64,000 bases of DNA from Flavobacterium quisquiliarum (lineage in GTDB: Bacteria > Bacteroidota > Bacteroidia > Flavobacteriales > Flavobacteriaceae): the NCBI RefSeq assembly GCF_019308285.1, contig NZ_WWEM01000012.1:62001-126000 (forward strand), in the 5' to 3' direction. The position numbers and the translations under genes are program-made. The notes below the pieces were generated by a model. That model was given only the letters and a program-made list of their open reading frames with translations. It ran no database searches and had not been told where the DNA came from. This document shows positions 45,669 through 55,500 of the stretch, in pieces; within the stretch, counting starts at the first letter, position 1, and each line of letters starts with the position of its first letter.

Positions 45669-47027
45669 CTATTGATTTTTTTTCCATTCAAAATTCCCAT
45701 TCTGACTTATATTAAGTTTTGTCACCTTTCCATTTTCCTTTACAAACTCACATTCTGCCCCCAAAATATTCTTAAACTGGAATTTTGTATCCGATTGAAA
45801 AATTAATGGAATTGTTCCCTGTCCAGAAATCTTAGCCCATAATTGTCCATTTTCATTTGTAATTGTTATGGTTCTTTTTGTATCTATTGATAACGTATAA
45901 ACACCAACATATTCATTTAGTAAAGCAGCATCCACTTTTATTTCTTGTTGAAATGTTTTCCCTAATATAAGACTGGCAATATCAACCGATAATTCATCTT
46001 TTGGAGCACATTCACAATTAAATAATGCAACCACGAATACTTTTTCTTCCGGATAATAAATTTCATTAGTTAAAAATCCTGTGATAGCTCCACCATGTTC
46101 AATTGATTTTATCCCATTTACATTTTTTAATATCCAGCCGTAACCATATTCTGTCAAACTTCCATCTTTTAATTTAAAGGGTACAAATGCTTTTTCTAAG
46201 GTTTCTTTTTTTAGAATTTTATATGAATACAATCCTTCGTTCCATTTTAATAAATCTTCAGCATTTGAAATCAATTCACCTGCAGCATAAGCAATAGTCA
46301 TACTCCAATAATCAGCATTTTTAAAAACCTTACCGTCTTTTCGATATCCATTTACTCGGTTAGGAATAATGTTGTTGGAATTATCAAAATAAGTGTGATT
46401 TAAAGCCAAAGGTTTCAGAATGTTTTCCTGTAAATAAGCACTATAACTTTTACCACTTACTTTTTCGATAATATATCCCAATAAATAATAGCCTGAATTA
46501 CTGTATTTATATTTAGTGCCTGGCTCAAATTCTAATGGAACGTTTTTAAAAAGGTCAATAAGTTCCTTTGGTTCAAAGTCTCTTCTTTCTAAATAAGGTT
46601 TCTGATAATCAATCTGCATATAATCCTTTATTCCTGAAGTATGAGTCAATATATTCTCAATAGTTATGTTTTGAGAATAGGATGGATAATCAGGTATAAA
46701 TTTTTGCAGATTATCTTGTAGAGAGATTTTACCTTGCTCTACTAATTGCAAAATCGCCACAGCTGTAAATTGTTTCGTTATAGAACCCAGCTTAAAAACC
46801 ATATCTGGCTTAATCGGTATATTTAATTCTAGATTTGCACTTCCAAAAGCTTTTTTATAAATAATTTCTCCTTTTTTTGCCACCAAAACTTCAACGCCAG
46901 GTTCTGATAAGCTAAATTTAGATGAAAGCAGTTCATCCAATTTTTTTTCTAATTGTTTATCCTGTTTAGATTGCCCGTAATTACAGGCAGATCCTAAAAT
47001 GCAAATAAAAAAAAATAATTTATACAT
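45669..47027 (-). CDS. Serine hydrolase lipoprotein (beta-lactamase/AmpC-like, S12)
   Basis: 452 residues. A lipobox, ILGSAC, places the lipid cysteine at C15. The catalytic motifs are S82-x-x-K85 in LGSITKQFTA, Y175-S-N in KYSNSGYYLLG, and HGG in IEHGGAITG. These are the SxxK, YxN and HxG elements of the beta-lactamase-like serine hydrolases. A C-terminal beta-sandwich (about 375-452) is the usual lipocalin-like tail of this group. It may be an esterase or D-amino-peptidase. Its place inside the carbohydrate locus, between DUF2264 and GH43 genes, suggests deacylation of a sugar, but that is only a guess. Confidence 0.8.
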   Translation of the reverse strand: MYKLFFFICILGSACNYGQSKQDKQLEKKLDELLSSKFSLSEPGVEVLVAKKGEIIYKKAFGSANLELNIPIKPDMVFKLGSITKQFTAVAILQLVEQGKISLQDNLQKFIPDYPSYSQNITIENILTHTSGIKDYMQIDYQKPYLERRDFEPKELIDLFKNVPLEFEPGTKYKYSNSGYYLLGYIIEKVSGKSYSAYLQENILKPLALNHTYFDNSNNIIPNRVNGYRKDGKVFKNADYWSMTIAYAAGELISNAEDLLKWNEGLYSYKILKKETLEKAFVPFKLKDGSLTEYGYGWILKNVNGIKSIEHGGAITGFLTNEIYYPEEKVFVVALFNCECAPKDELSVDIASLILGKTFQQEIKVDAALLNEYVGVYTLSIDTKRTITITNENGQLWAKISGQGTIPLIFQSDTKFQFKNILGAECEFVKENGKVTKLNISQNGNFEWKKNQ

Positions 47028-47092
47028 CTTTCCATTAATTAGATACTATTAAACCATTTCATGTAATAAAAATATACAAATGAATTACACCA

Positions 47093-49105
47093 TTATTCAT
47101 TTTTAAAATCAACCAGCTTTTTTATTCCATTATTAAATTCTACACTGACAGTCCCATTTTTCTGTTCTTGAATTTTTAGCGGCATCAATTCTTTATTCTT
47201 CCATTTTTCGCCTGATTTTTTCCAAAGCATCAAAGTGGCATAAATGGATGTTTTTTGGGATTTGGAATCACTACTAACATTAACCACGGCACTTTCTGTA
47301 CTTTCTGGATGTAATCCATTTGCATTGACAACTTCTGATTTATCCCATCCTGAAAGCGCAACCATTGCTAATTGATATTTTCCGTTATCGATAATGGTAA
47401 CCTCATGTCCTTCTACGATTTTTTTAGTCGTAATTATTTCTTTATTCAATTTTGGTAAAGCATAATGACCTAAACGCATCGAAATTGGCTTATCACTATT
47501 ATTTTTATCGACTCTTAAAATTCCATTAACCAAAGGAATATCTGCTAAATTGAACTGAATTTTTTCATCGGTTTCCAAAACTACATCTCTGTAATAAATA
47601 CCGTTTTCAAATTTTTTAAAAGCATACAATCTAAAAGGTTCCCATTGATTATTTTTATTTTTAATTACGTAATTCATGGCAACTTCGCCATTTTCGCCGT
47701 CAGCCTGCCAAAGGAAAGCGCTATTATAAGACAATCGGTTATAATTCTCTGTTGATCTGAATCCCTGCCAATCGTCTTTCTTTTTTTCATGGCACCACGC
47801 TCTTATTTCTGATGCGCCAATGTTCGGATAATTTGTAATTAAAATCTTGGAACCGTTTAAAAAATTACTGTAAACATTCTCTTTTTTGAATTTAGTTTCC
47901 CAGTCTCCATCATTTTCTTTTGCTGTCCAAAACGGATTATTATCTGGCAGTAAAAGTCCCATAAAAGCTTTTCCCATCCAATACACACTTCCTCTACAGC
48001 TATACACTTGAACGGCGGGTTCAAATGCTCCATAAAACCCAAGTGTTGGTACATTTTCTTTCATAAATTCAGGATTTTCTAGAAACTGTTTTAAAACTCC
48101 TGATGAAATTCTGCGAAGCCAGCCATTGTTAACCGTTGGATCATTTTCTAATCCCATAAACGGAAAAGCAGCAATCGATGCAATTCTATAACTAATGCTT
48201 CTTCCAAACATAATCATTTCGCCATTTTGGCTGAACATTAATGGATAATTGGAATTAAGATCTCTAAAATTACTTTTGAACTTGGTAGCATATTCAGGAT
48301 AATATTTGTTTCCAAAATATTCAGACCAAAGCGCTCCGTACAATTGAAACCCCCACATACTGTAATAATCGTACGCTGGACTATCATTGTACCAGCCATC
48401 GCCTCTATAATCGTTTAAACATTTCTGCAGATATTCTTCTAGCAGTTTTTCGTTGACAGCATAACCTTGTTCTTTAAAAAAGCTTAAAACAAAAATGTTG
48501 AAAAACTTCCAGTTTGAAGATACCGTTGGTCCATCGCCATAACTAAGCATTGATTTTGCCAATGCATCTTTTTGATCTTGTGGCAGCGGTTTCCAAAGTA
48601 CTTCAGGATTGGTAAGCAAGGACATAGCAATTGCTCCATACTCAACCAAATTCTGGCTTGGCCCACCATTTTTAGGTCTTGGTGTAATATAAGAAGGACT
48701 ATTCGAGTCAACTAATTTACTGAACTGATGTCTGTAATAATCGGCAACTTTGATGTTATTGATGACCAAATTTGGATTTTCTTTAAGAAGCGGAGAAGCA
48801 ATAAATAATGTTCTACTCAAACCTTCCAGTTTCTCGGTTGGTACTCTACCTTCATCCTGCGGATAACTTTTTCCCGGCTGTTTTGGAAACTTCATCGGAT
48901 CATCCAAATTATGAATATAACTAAAAGCACCTTCTAACAAATAAAGTCCCGCATCTTTCCAATGCTGTTTTGTCATTCCTGTATAAGGACTCAGTTTATA
49001 ATCTGGATTAACAATTTTAAAAACGTTATTCGTATTTTGTTTTTGCTGTGAATATAAAGAGAGACTAAACATTGTGGCTAAAAACCACATTTTCAAATTA
49101 TTCAT
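47093..49105 (-). CDS. DUF2264 domain protein
   Basis: 670 residues from the ATG ending at 49105 (MNNLKMWFLATMFSLSLYSQ, a signal peptide); a farther start at 49135 adds 10 residues. Residues about 60-400 have an alpha-helical barrel pattern with TEKLEGLSRTLFIASPLL, QNLVEYGAIAMSLL and WYNDSPAYDYYSMWGFQLYG. The C-terminal half is beta-rich. DUF2264 proteins occur next to pectin and rhamnogalacturonan enzymes. They look structurally like (alpha/alpha)6 glycosidases or lyases; a carbohydrate-active role is plausible but the reaction is not certain. Periplasmic. Confidence 0.78.
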   Translation of the reverse strand: MNNLKMWFLATMFSLSLYSQQKQNTNNVFKIVNPDYKLSPYTGMTKQHWKDAGLYLLEGAFSYIHNLDDPMKFPKQPGKSYPQDEGRVPTEKLEGLSRTLFIASPLLKENPNLVINNIKVADYYRHQFSKLVDSNSPSYITPRPKNGGPSQNLVEYGAIAMSLLTNPEVLWKPLPQDQKDALAKSMLSYGDGPTVSSNWKFFNIFVLSFFKEQGYAVNEKLLEEYLQKCLNDYRGDGWYNDSPAYDYYSMWGFQLYGALWSEYFGNKYYPEYATKFKSNFRDLNSNYPLMFSQNGEMIMFGRSISYRIASIAAFPFMGLENDPTVNNGWLRRISSGVLKQFLENPEFMKENVPTLGFYGAFEPAVQVYSCRGSVYWMGKAFMGLLLPDNNPFWTAKENDGDWETKFKKENVYSNFLNGSKILITNYPNIGASEIRAWCHEKKKDDWQGFRSTENYNRLSYNSAFLWQADGENGEVAMNYVIKNKNNQWEPFRLYAFKKFENGIYYRDVVLETDEKIQFNLADIPLVNGILRVDKNNSDKPISMRLGHYALPKLNKEIITTKKIVEGHEVTIIDNGKYQLAMVALSGWDKSEVVNANGLHPESTESAVVNVSSDSKSQKTSIYATLMLWKKSGEKWKNKELMPLKIQEQKNGTVSVEFNNGIKKLVDFKNE

Positions 49106-49163
49106 GCTTACTTTTTTTCTAATTTCTAATACCAACTATTTATCGATTTTCTTTAAAAAAAGA

Positions 49164-50198
49164 CTACTTATTCAAATAAGGTTTTAACACAACTAGTTTA
49201 TCTCCAGACAAATCGACTTCAAACAATTTTGGAATTCTCACCGTCTTGTTATCAACTTTTTTATGACTATGGACCGACATCAACCATTTACCTTCAAAAG
49301 TTTGAAATAACATGCCATGTCCAAAATTTGGCGGTGTAATAGGCTCTTTCTCTTGAATCCATGGTCCATCTAAAGTGCCACTTTTAGAATAAGCAACTCC
49401 CTGCGTATAAACATCATAAATCCAGCTGGTCCAAATCATTCCCAAACGTCCAGTTCCTGTCTTAAACAAATAAGGACCGTCTGTAACTTTATTGGGTTTG
49501 TCATTTCCATTCGCGTCTTTTTCTCGGCTCCAAGGCGATTCGCTTGCTTTAAAAAGTAATTTTCCCTCTCCTACCGATCCACTTAAATTTGGTTTAAGTT
49601 CTATTTTTTCGATTGTTCCATTGCCATTTTGGAGCCATTCGTAACAATAAATCATGTACGGTTTTCCATCTTTGTCAATCCAAAATGTACCATCTAACGT
49701 TGGTTTATTGGCTGGTAAATAGGTATCGTCTTTCATTGGTACATATGGTCCTTCCGCTTTATCACTAACTAAAATATGACTCGCACGGCGTTCAATACTA
49801 ATATCGTCAACTTTATCTATTATTTTGTCTCTATTGGTAAAAGTCGCAAAGTCGTAATATTTATTTTTATAAAAATGAAGTTCTGCAGCCCAAATCATAG
49901 GGTTTGGTCCCATCCAAGAATTGGGATTAGTTTTGGTGATTTCATACGGACCGCTCCATGATTTTAAATCTTTGCTTTTCCAAAGTAATCCTCCTGTACC
50001 AGTCATATAATACATATTGGTTTTCTTATCAGCTAAAATAGCTGGATCACTCAATCTAATGGAATCTAAAGGAACTGCTTCTTTAATTTGTCTCTTTTTT
50101 TGAGCCTGCATCATTGAAAAAAATAAAAAACATAAAAGCACAGAAAAAACAAGACGTGATTTCTGTATACAATAATTTTGGTGTGTTTTCATTTTCAT
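49164..50198 (-). CDS. GH43-family glycosidase
   Basis: 344 residues with a signal peptide after a basic start (cleavage near MQAQKK). Propeller motifs: catalytic base region IRLSDPAILADKKTNMYYM, APELHF-type strand AELHFYKNKYYDF, pKa-modulating Asp in KPTLDGTFWIDKDGKPYMIY, and VTDGPYLFKTGTGRLGMIW where the general acid Glu normally sits. Here that position is Asp, a substitution seen in some GH43 groups. The likely activity is an arabinosidase or xylosidase acting on side chains; subfamily is not certain. It stands between DUF2264 and the GH43_24-like gene on the same strand, with short gaps. Confidence 0.8.
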   Translation of the reverse strand: MKMKTHQNYCIQKSRLVFSVLLCFLFFSMMQAQKKRQIKEAVPLDSIRLSDPAILADKKTNMYYMTGTGGLLWKSKDLKSWSGPYEITKTNPNSWMGPNPMIWAAELHFYKNKYYDFATFTNRDKIIDKVDDISIERRASHILVSDKAEGPYVPMKDDTYLPANKPTLDGTFWIDKDGKPYMIYCYEWLQNGNGTIEKIELKPNLSGSVGEGKLLFKASESPWSREKDANGNDKPNKVTDGPYLFKTGTGRLGMIWTSWIYDVYTQGVAYSKSGTLDGPWIQEKEPITPPNFGHGMLFQTFEGKWLMSVHSHKKVDNKTVRIPKLFEVDLSGDKLVVLKPYLNK

Positions 50199-50230
50199 AG
50201 TTTATAAATTTACAGATTTACAATTGTTTT

Positions 50231-51358
50231 TTATTGATTTTCTGTAAAAGCATTTAAATTCCATTTATCCAACCATTTCAAAATTGGTTTTCCGTTTTCA
50301 AATTGTATTGGAAGCCAGATATAAGTGCCATCAATTGGATTTTTAGGATTCCATCGATCAGCCATAAAAATAAACTGGTCCTTTTCGCCTTGTACAGGAA
50401 GAATATAAGTGCTTTGTGAATGAAAAGTCAATTCAGCATCTTTACCCACACATGGATTTCCTAAAGTTTCCCATGGCCCAAAAATAGATTTCGATTTAAA
50501 AGATCTTGCAGCATTTGGATCCCAGCCCGTACAACCTGATGTTATCATATAATAAATTCCGTCTTTTTTAAAAATAGCTGGAGCTTCATTATGTCCTGCC
50601 GGTGCTACTCTTGACCACTTATCTGTAAAATCTAAATAATCGTCTGTAAGTTCCGAAATGTGAAGTGTCAGATTTTCTTCTGAGGAATGAATTAAATACG
50701 CCTTCTCATTATCATCAACATAAACAGTCATATCTCTAGACATTTGCCCTTTATCAAAATCCCTACGAACCAGCATTCCGTTTTTTATTGCAGTCAGCCA
50801 TTCGGGACTCCACGATTTTAAAGAAGCTTCATTATTGGACGCCACTTTAAACTCCTCTTTAAAATCAATTGGCCAAACTCCTTTATTAGGACGATATGAT
50901 TTTTTGAATTGAAAAGGCCCTTTTGGAGAATCGCTTATCGCAACAGCGGCTTTGGCAGCATCATAACCCTGCCCTTTCAGTTCCAAATGAAACCACATTA
51001 CATATTTCCCTGTTTTTTTATTAAAGATTACTTTTGGACGCTCCATAACGCATCCTTTTGTAATTTCAGATTTAGGGTTTTGTTCGACTTTTAGCACAAT
51101 ACCTTCATTATGCCAATTATACAAATCCTTTGAGGAATAACAGCTGATTCCTTCCAATGAGGTGTTTCCTGAACGGCCAGAAGTTTTATATTCGCCGTAC
51201 CAATAATAGGTGTCATCAACAAAAACAATTCCGCCGCCATGGGCATTAATATGCACTCCATCTGTATCTTTCCACTGTTTTCCCGAAACAAAATAATTGT
51301 TTTGCGAAAAAACAAAAGAACACACAAAACTGATAATCATCGAAAATTTTAATTTCAT
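50231..51358 (-). CDS. GH43_24-like exo-beta-1,3-galactanase candidate
   Basis: 375 residues with a signal peptide (cleavage near FSQNN). The usual first-blade D-P of GH43 is replaced by INAHGGGIVFVDDTYYWYGE, a hallmark of GH43_24/34-type enzymes, where the canonical Asp base is missing. The SRDMTVYVDDNEKAYLIHSS and HNEAPAIFKKDGIYYMITSG motifs give the remaining catalytic Asp and the acid Glu. These fit exo-beta-1,3-galactanases that act on type II arabinogalactan backbones. The gene starts 2 bases after the GH16 stop, so the two are almost certainly cotranscribed and functionally linked. Confidence 0.8.
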   Translation of the reverse strand: MKLKFSMIISFVCSFVFSQNNYFVSGKQWKDTDGVHINAHGGGIVFVDDTYYWYGEYKTSGRSGNTSLEGISCYSSKDLYNWHNEGIVLKVEQNPKSEITKGCVMERPKVIFNKKTGKYVMWFHLELKGQGYDAAKAAVAISDSPKGPFQFKKSYRPNKGVWPIDFKEEFKVASNNEASLKSWSPEWLTAIKNGMLVRRDFDKGQMSRDMTVYVDDNEKAYLIHSSEENLTLHISELTDDYLDFTDKWSRVAPAGHNEAPAIFKKDGIYYMITSGCTGWDPNAARSFKSKSIFGPWETLGNPCVGKDAELTFHSQSTYILPVQGEKDQFIFMADRWNPKNPIDGTYIWLPIQFENGKPILKWLDKWNLNAFTENQ

Positions 51359-51360
51359 TT

Positions 51361-52215
51361 TTACTTATTTTTTTGATAAACCCTTATATAATCTATACTG
51401 TATTTTGACGGAAGATCTGCTTTCGAAAATGCTCCACCATTTATTCCTCCAACGGCAAGGTTCACTAACAAATAGTGAGGCTGTTGAAATGGACTTATTT
51501 TTTGATCTGCCGATGGTATTGTTACATCAACATTAATTTCATTTAATAATTGGTCATCAACATATAATTTAATCGAATGCGCATCCCAATCCATTTTCCA
51601 AATGTGAAATTTGTCTGCCCATGATTTGTCTTTAAAATCACTCAACTTAAACGTTTCACTATCCCAAGCTGTATCCGGCTCGTTTGATTTCCATGCGGCA
51701 TTAGCCAGTATTTTTCCGGTGTAATATTCCATGATATCTATTTCGCCATTTGCTGGCCAATTGCCCTTTATTCCTAAACTCCAAAAGGCCGGCCACATTC
51801 CTTTACCAACTGGAATTTTAGCGCGCATTTCAAAGCGTCCGTATTGCCAGGAATGTTTTCCTCGGGTAATTAAACACGAAGAAGTCACTTTTATGGAATC
51901 TCTATTTTTAGCAAAATCTTTATGCGTTTTAGATACAAAATCTGGGTTCGGTTTATTTTCATTTCTAGCTTCGATAATCAAATAACCATCTTTGCAAAAT
52001 GCATTTTCTTTTTGATACCATTGGTTTTCTTGATTTCTCACAAAACCTATTTCGTAATTCCAATTCTTTTCATCTGGACGGCCATCTGTATTAAACTCAT
52101 CTGCCCAGACCAACTTATAATCTTCAGAGGTTAAAACTTTTTCTTTGTACCTGATAAAACTAAAAAGCAGCATCAGGAAAATTCCCAACGCCAAAAACTT
52201 ACCGATAAATCTCAT
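51361..52215 (-). CDS. GH16 endo-beta-1,3-glycanase (laminarinase or galactanase)
   Basis: 284 residues with an N-terminal hydrophobic segment (residues 5-21; no clear lipobox). The catalytic motif EIDIME is at residues 158-163 in GNWPANGEIDIMEYY, with nucleophile E158 and acid/base E163. The flanking WAFxS-type strand (MWPAFWSLGI) and WHIWKMDWD-type strand (FHIWKMDWDAHSI) are family features. GH16 covers beta-1,3-glucanases and endo-beta-1,3-galactanases. The neighbouring GH43_24-like gene favours galactan, while the GH128 gene favours beta-glucan. Confidence 0.86.
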   Translation of the reverse strand: MRFIGKFLALGIFLMLLFSFIRYKEKVLTSEDYKLVWADEFNTDGRPDEKNWNYEIGFVRNQENQWYQKENAFCKDGYLIIEARNENKPNPDFVSKTHKDFAKNRDSIKVTSSCLITRGKHSWQYGRFEMRAKIPVGKGMWPAFWSLGIKGNWPANGEIDIMEYYTGKILANAAWKSNEPDTAWDSETFKLSDFKDKSWADKFHIWKMDWDAHSIKLYVDDQLLNEINVDVTIPSADQKISPFQQPHYLLVNLAVGGINGGAFSKADLPSKYSIDYIRVYQKNK

Positions 52216-52516
52216 TTTATATCTATTTTTTTAATCCTAAATAATCTCTCTTAATTCTGAGATCTTTCTATTATAACAAGGGATCCCGAAAGATCCCTCG
52301 TCAACTCTGCATTAATTAAAACCAAACTTTACTTAACTCTTAAATTAAACACATAGAAACATAGTTGTTCTTTATCTAAAAAAGAAAACAGAAAGAAACC
52401 AGTTTCTAACACATAATTTGCTATGTGAATTGATGCAAATGAAATGCCTTTACACGGTTGCAAAAAACTATGTCCCTATGTGTTTAAAAATAATTGCCAT
52501 GCGTTTTACTTATATC
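52216..52516. other. Gap between GH16 and GH128 genes with palindromic repeats
   Basis: About 300 bases. A 7-bp stem AGGGATC-ccgaaa-GATCCCT lies at 52279-52298, and an inverted repeat pair TAAACACATAGAAACATAG (52346-52364) and CTATGTCCCTATGTGTTTA (52468-52486) brackets about 100 bases, with 17 of 19 positions complementary. The pair has REPIN geometry but a sequence unrelated to the other families. The unit may process or attenuate the transcript between GH128 and GH16. Confidence 0.65.
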
Positions 52517-55500
52517 TTATTTTTTAATGATTCGAACTGTCTTATCAGGATGTGACGGAATCTTAACCAAATAAATTCCCGAAGGCTGATTTTCTATATT
52601 CAAATGAATTGCACCATTTATATTTCCATAATGTGCTGTTGAAATTAATTTGCCATCCAACGTATAAATTGCAACTGTGGTATTGTCCTCATTTGATGGC
52701 AAGAAAAGATCAAACTGACCCATTGTTGGATTTGGATACGCGCTGATTGTTTTAAAAGCTTCTCCTTGTGCATTTATGTCTGCTATATTTGCATTTTTAG
52801 CACTCAAAGAGCCCGATGTTGTTAATGTTTTCACTTGTATAGCAGCAGAATATTGGCTTTCTCCTCCCGCATTTTCTGATGCAATCTTGTAGAAATAATC
52901 TTTGTTGGCTTCTAAATTGATGTCGGCAAAAATGCTGTCTTTTACGTAAGCGTTTATAATATCATAAGTGCCATTAAGTGTTGTGGCTCTTTTGATTTTA
53001 TACGATTCCGCTCCTGTTACAAGAGACCATTTCAAATTGATTGCTGATGATGAGACTGCTTCGCCTGTAAAATTGGTTGGAATTGCAGGAATCGCAGGTT
53101 GATCGTAAACCAATATCGCCGAATAAGCCGACTCCACATTATCTTTACCAACCACTTTAATTCTGTATTCGGCATGAGTATGAACCTGATCTATTTTTGA
53201 AATAATATTATAATCTGTTGATTCATAGAAAACAGAAAATGCATTTTCGCCTGTTAGTTTTCTTTCCAAAACATATTTGTTTACCAACTCCTGATTGCTT
53301 CCTGTCCATTTTATGGTAATATTTTTATAATCAGAAGAAAGTGTGTAACTCAACGTTTCTATTTTTGTTTTCCATAATGGAACATATTCTTTAGCCGAAT
53401 TATAGGCTTTCGCCGATGCATTTTTAGCATAATATTGACCCGCAGGAGTTAAAACTGTATAATCGGTCGCTGTACTAGAAATTACTGGTGCATTCTGAAG
53501 CCAAACATAATTTTGCCAATTTGTATTTCTAGTTTTAAAAGCATCGTTAATCGTCACATACATTGCTCGCGCATCTTGCACCCAATTGTATATAGAATAA
53601 CGTTCTACATAATCGGCACCTTCTAAAACAGCTAAAATTGCGGCTAAATCATTTTTGTGTTTGGTTGCATTGGCATCTGTAAGCGTATTCACATCATCAG
53701 GGAAATTGTTGGCCGTCCAGTTTGCTCCAATATTCCATTCTGTAATCCAGATTGGTCTTTTGTACTTGTCATAGATGTATTGCAGATCACTTTTCCATTG
53801 TGCCGCTGTTTTATACCAATAACAATGTAATGCTACGTAATCTACGCGGTAATTATTAGCCTCAGCCTGAGTCATGAAATTTGCCATCCAAGGATTATAA
53901 GGATCTGAAGTCGCTGGAGAGCCAACTCGTAATCCTGATTTCAAAAGAGCTGGCCAATTGCTTATGGCTGCCTCAACGGTCATATTGGCTTGATCTGGAC
54001 GATCTGGTTCGTTAAAGCCTAATAAATGAGTATACCCTTCTTTAGTGTAAGCTGGTGCAAAGGAAGGCCACCATTGGGTTTGACGAATTGGGACATATTC
54101 TACATTTGGCGTAGTATCCATTCCTGTGTTCCAATTGTAATACCAAGTAATATTGGTTGAATTAATAGCTTCTGTACTGCCGCCTGCAAGTCCTTTTTTG
54201 TTAACCTGATGCCATCTCATGGTTCGGACAAATGAAATGGTTCCTTTTAAATTAATGGGTAAAACAGGCACTTCTAAATCTTCATTTTCTGCAATGTAAA
54301 CTCGACTATAGCCCGAGCCGTCAGCACTTGTTGCGAAAGTTGCCATATATCCTTTTTTTAGTTTGAATGATTTAATGGCATTGTCAAAAGCTCCTAAATT
54401 ATCAAATGGAGTTACGGTAACATACTGCTGTGATGATCCTGCAAAATTTTCTTCTGTAAAAACCTGCAACGGCTGGTAATCTGCAACATAAGGCGAAACT
54501 ACAGTTCCTGATCCATAATTGGTAACATTTACATTTGTACCATTACCCGCCAAGATACCGTTTACCGAAACATATTGCAGCTGTGAACTGATTACATCAC
54601 TCGGTTTTACATTTTCAAAATATAAACTGTTGTCTGTTGACGTTAAGTTGACTGTCGAATTAATTAAAGGATTGTTTCCATTTTTAAGATACAAAGAAGC
54701 TGTTCCGCTTAAAACTACTTTTGATTTTGCAAAAGCTCCTGTAGTCGTATTGCTTGAAATATTTATGGTTTGCAGTGACGGGCTAATTACTTTATCAGGA
54801 GCATAAGCTACATTTTCAAATGTAACCGAAGTAATCGCCATATCTACAGCACCGCTTGCATAATTTTTACCAATTACAATATTGGCTGTTTCCTGTCCTT
54901 GAACTTTTAAATCTGCTATTCCGAAAAGTGCTTTAGCTCCACTTATATTGATATAATAAGTTCCTGCACTTTGCGATTGAAATAACAAATCTCCTTTTCT
55001 TAGCTTATTAACAGCTCCTGTCGTAAAATTTTTAGTTGCCAAAACGGTTCCTCCGCCGTTTGTCGCTGTAGAAACCGAAACCGTCATTTGAGAACCTGGA
55101 CTTAAATTCGAAATATATTCGTATATCCACGAAAACTGATAGCCTTTTGAAGCTTCTAATTGTACTGGAAATGAATAAACGGAGCTTTCAAGTGCAGTGC
55201 TGTCCCATCTGATGTACATTAATCTGCCGTTGTAAACTGAATTATCGGATTCAAAACTATGACCAGAAGTTACATCCATAAAGCGCGTTCCGCTGGTACT
55301 GTTGGCTGTATTAAAAATAGATGGAGAAGCAACATTGGTCCATCCATAAGCAGCGGGAGTTCCAGCATTATCATTGTAATAACCATCCCACATATTAATT
55401 AAATTGGAAGATTTCAGTTTTAAGTCGGCAATAGCAAAAAGTGCGTAATCTCCTGTGATGGTTAGGTAATAATTCCCATCAACATTCGAAACAAAAGATA

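Noticed and set aside
49164..50198. GH43 protein called as an inactive pseudoenzyme
   Set aside because: The Asp-for-Glu change also occurs in GH43 groups with similar surrounding sequence, as far as I recall, so inactivity cannot be concluded from one residue.
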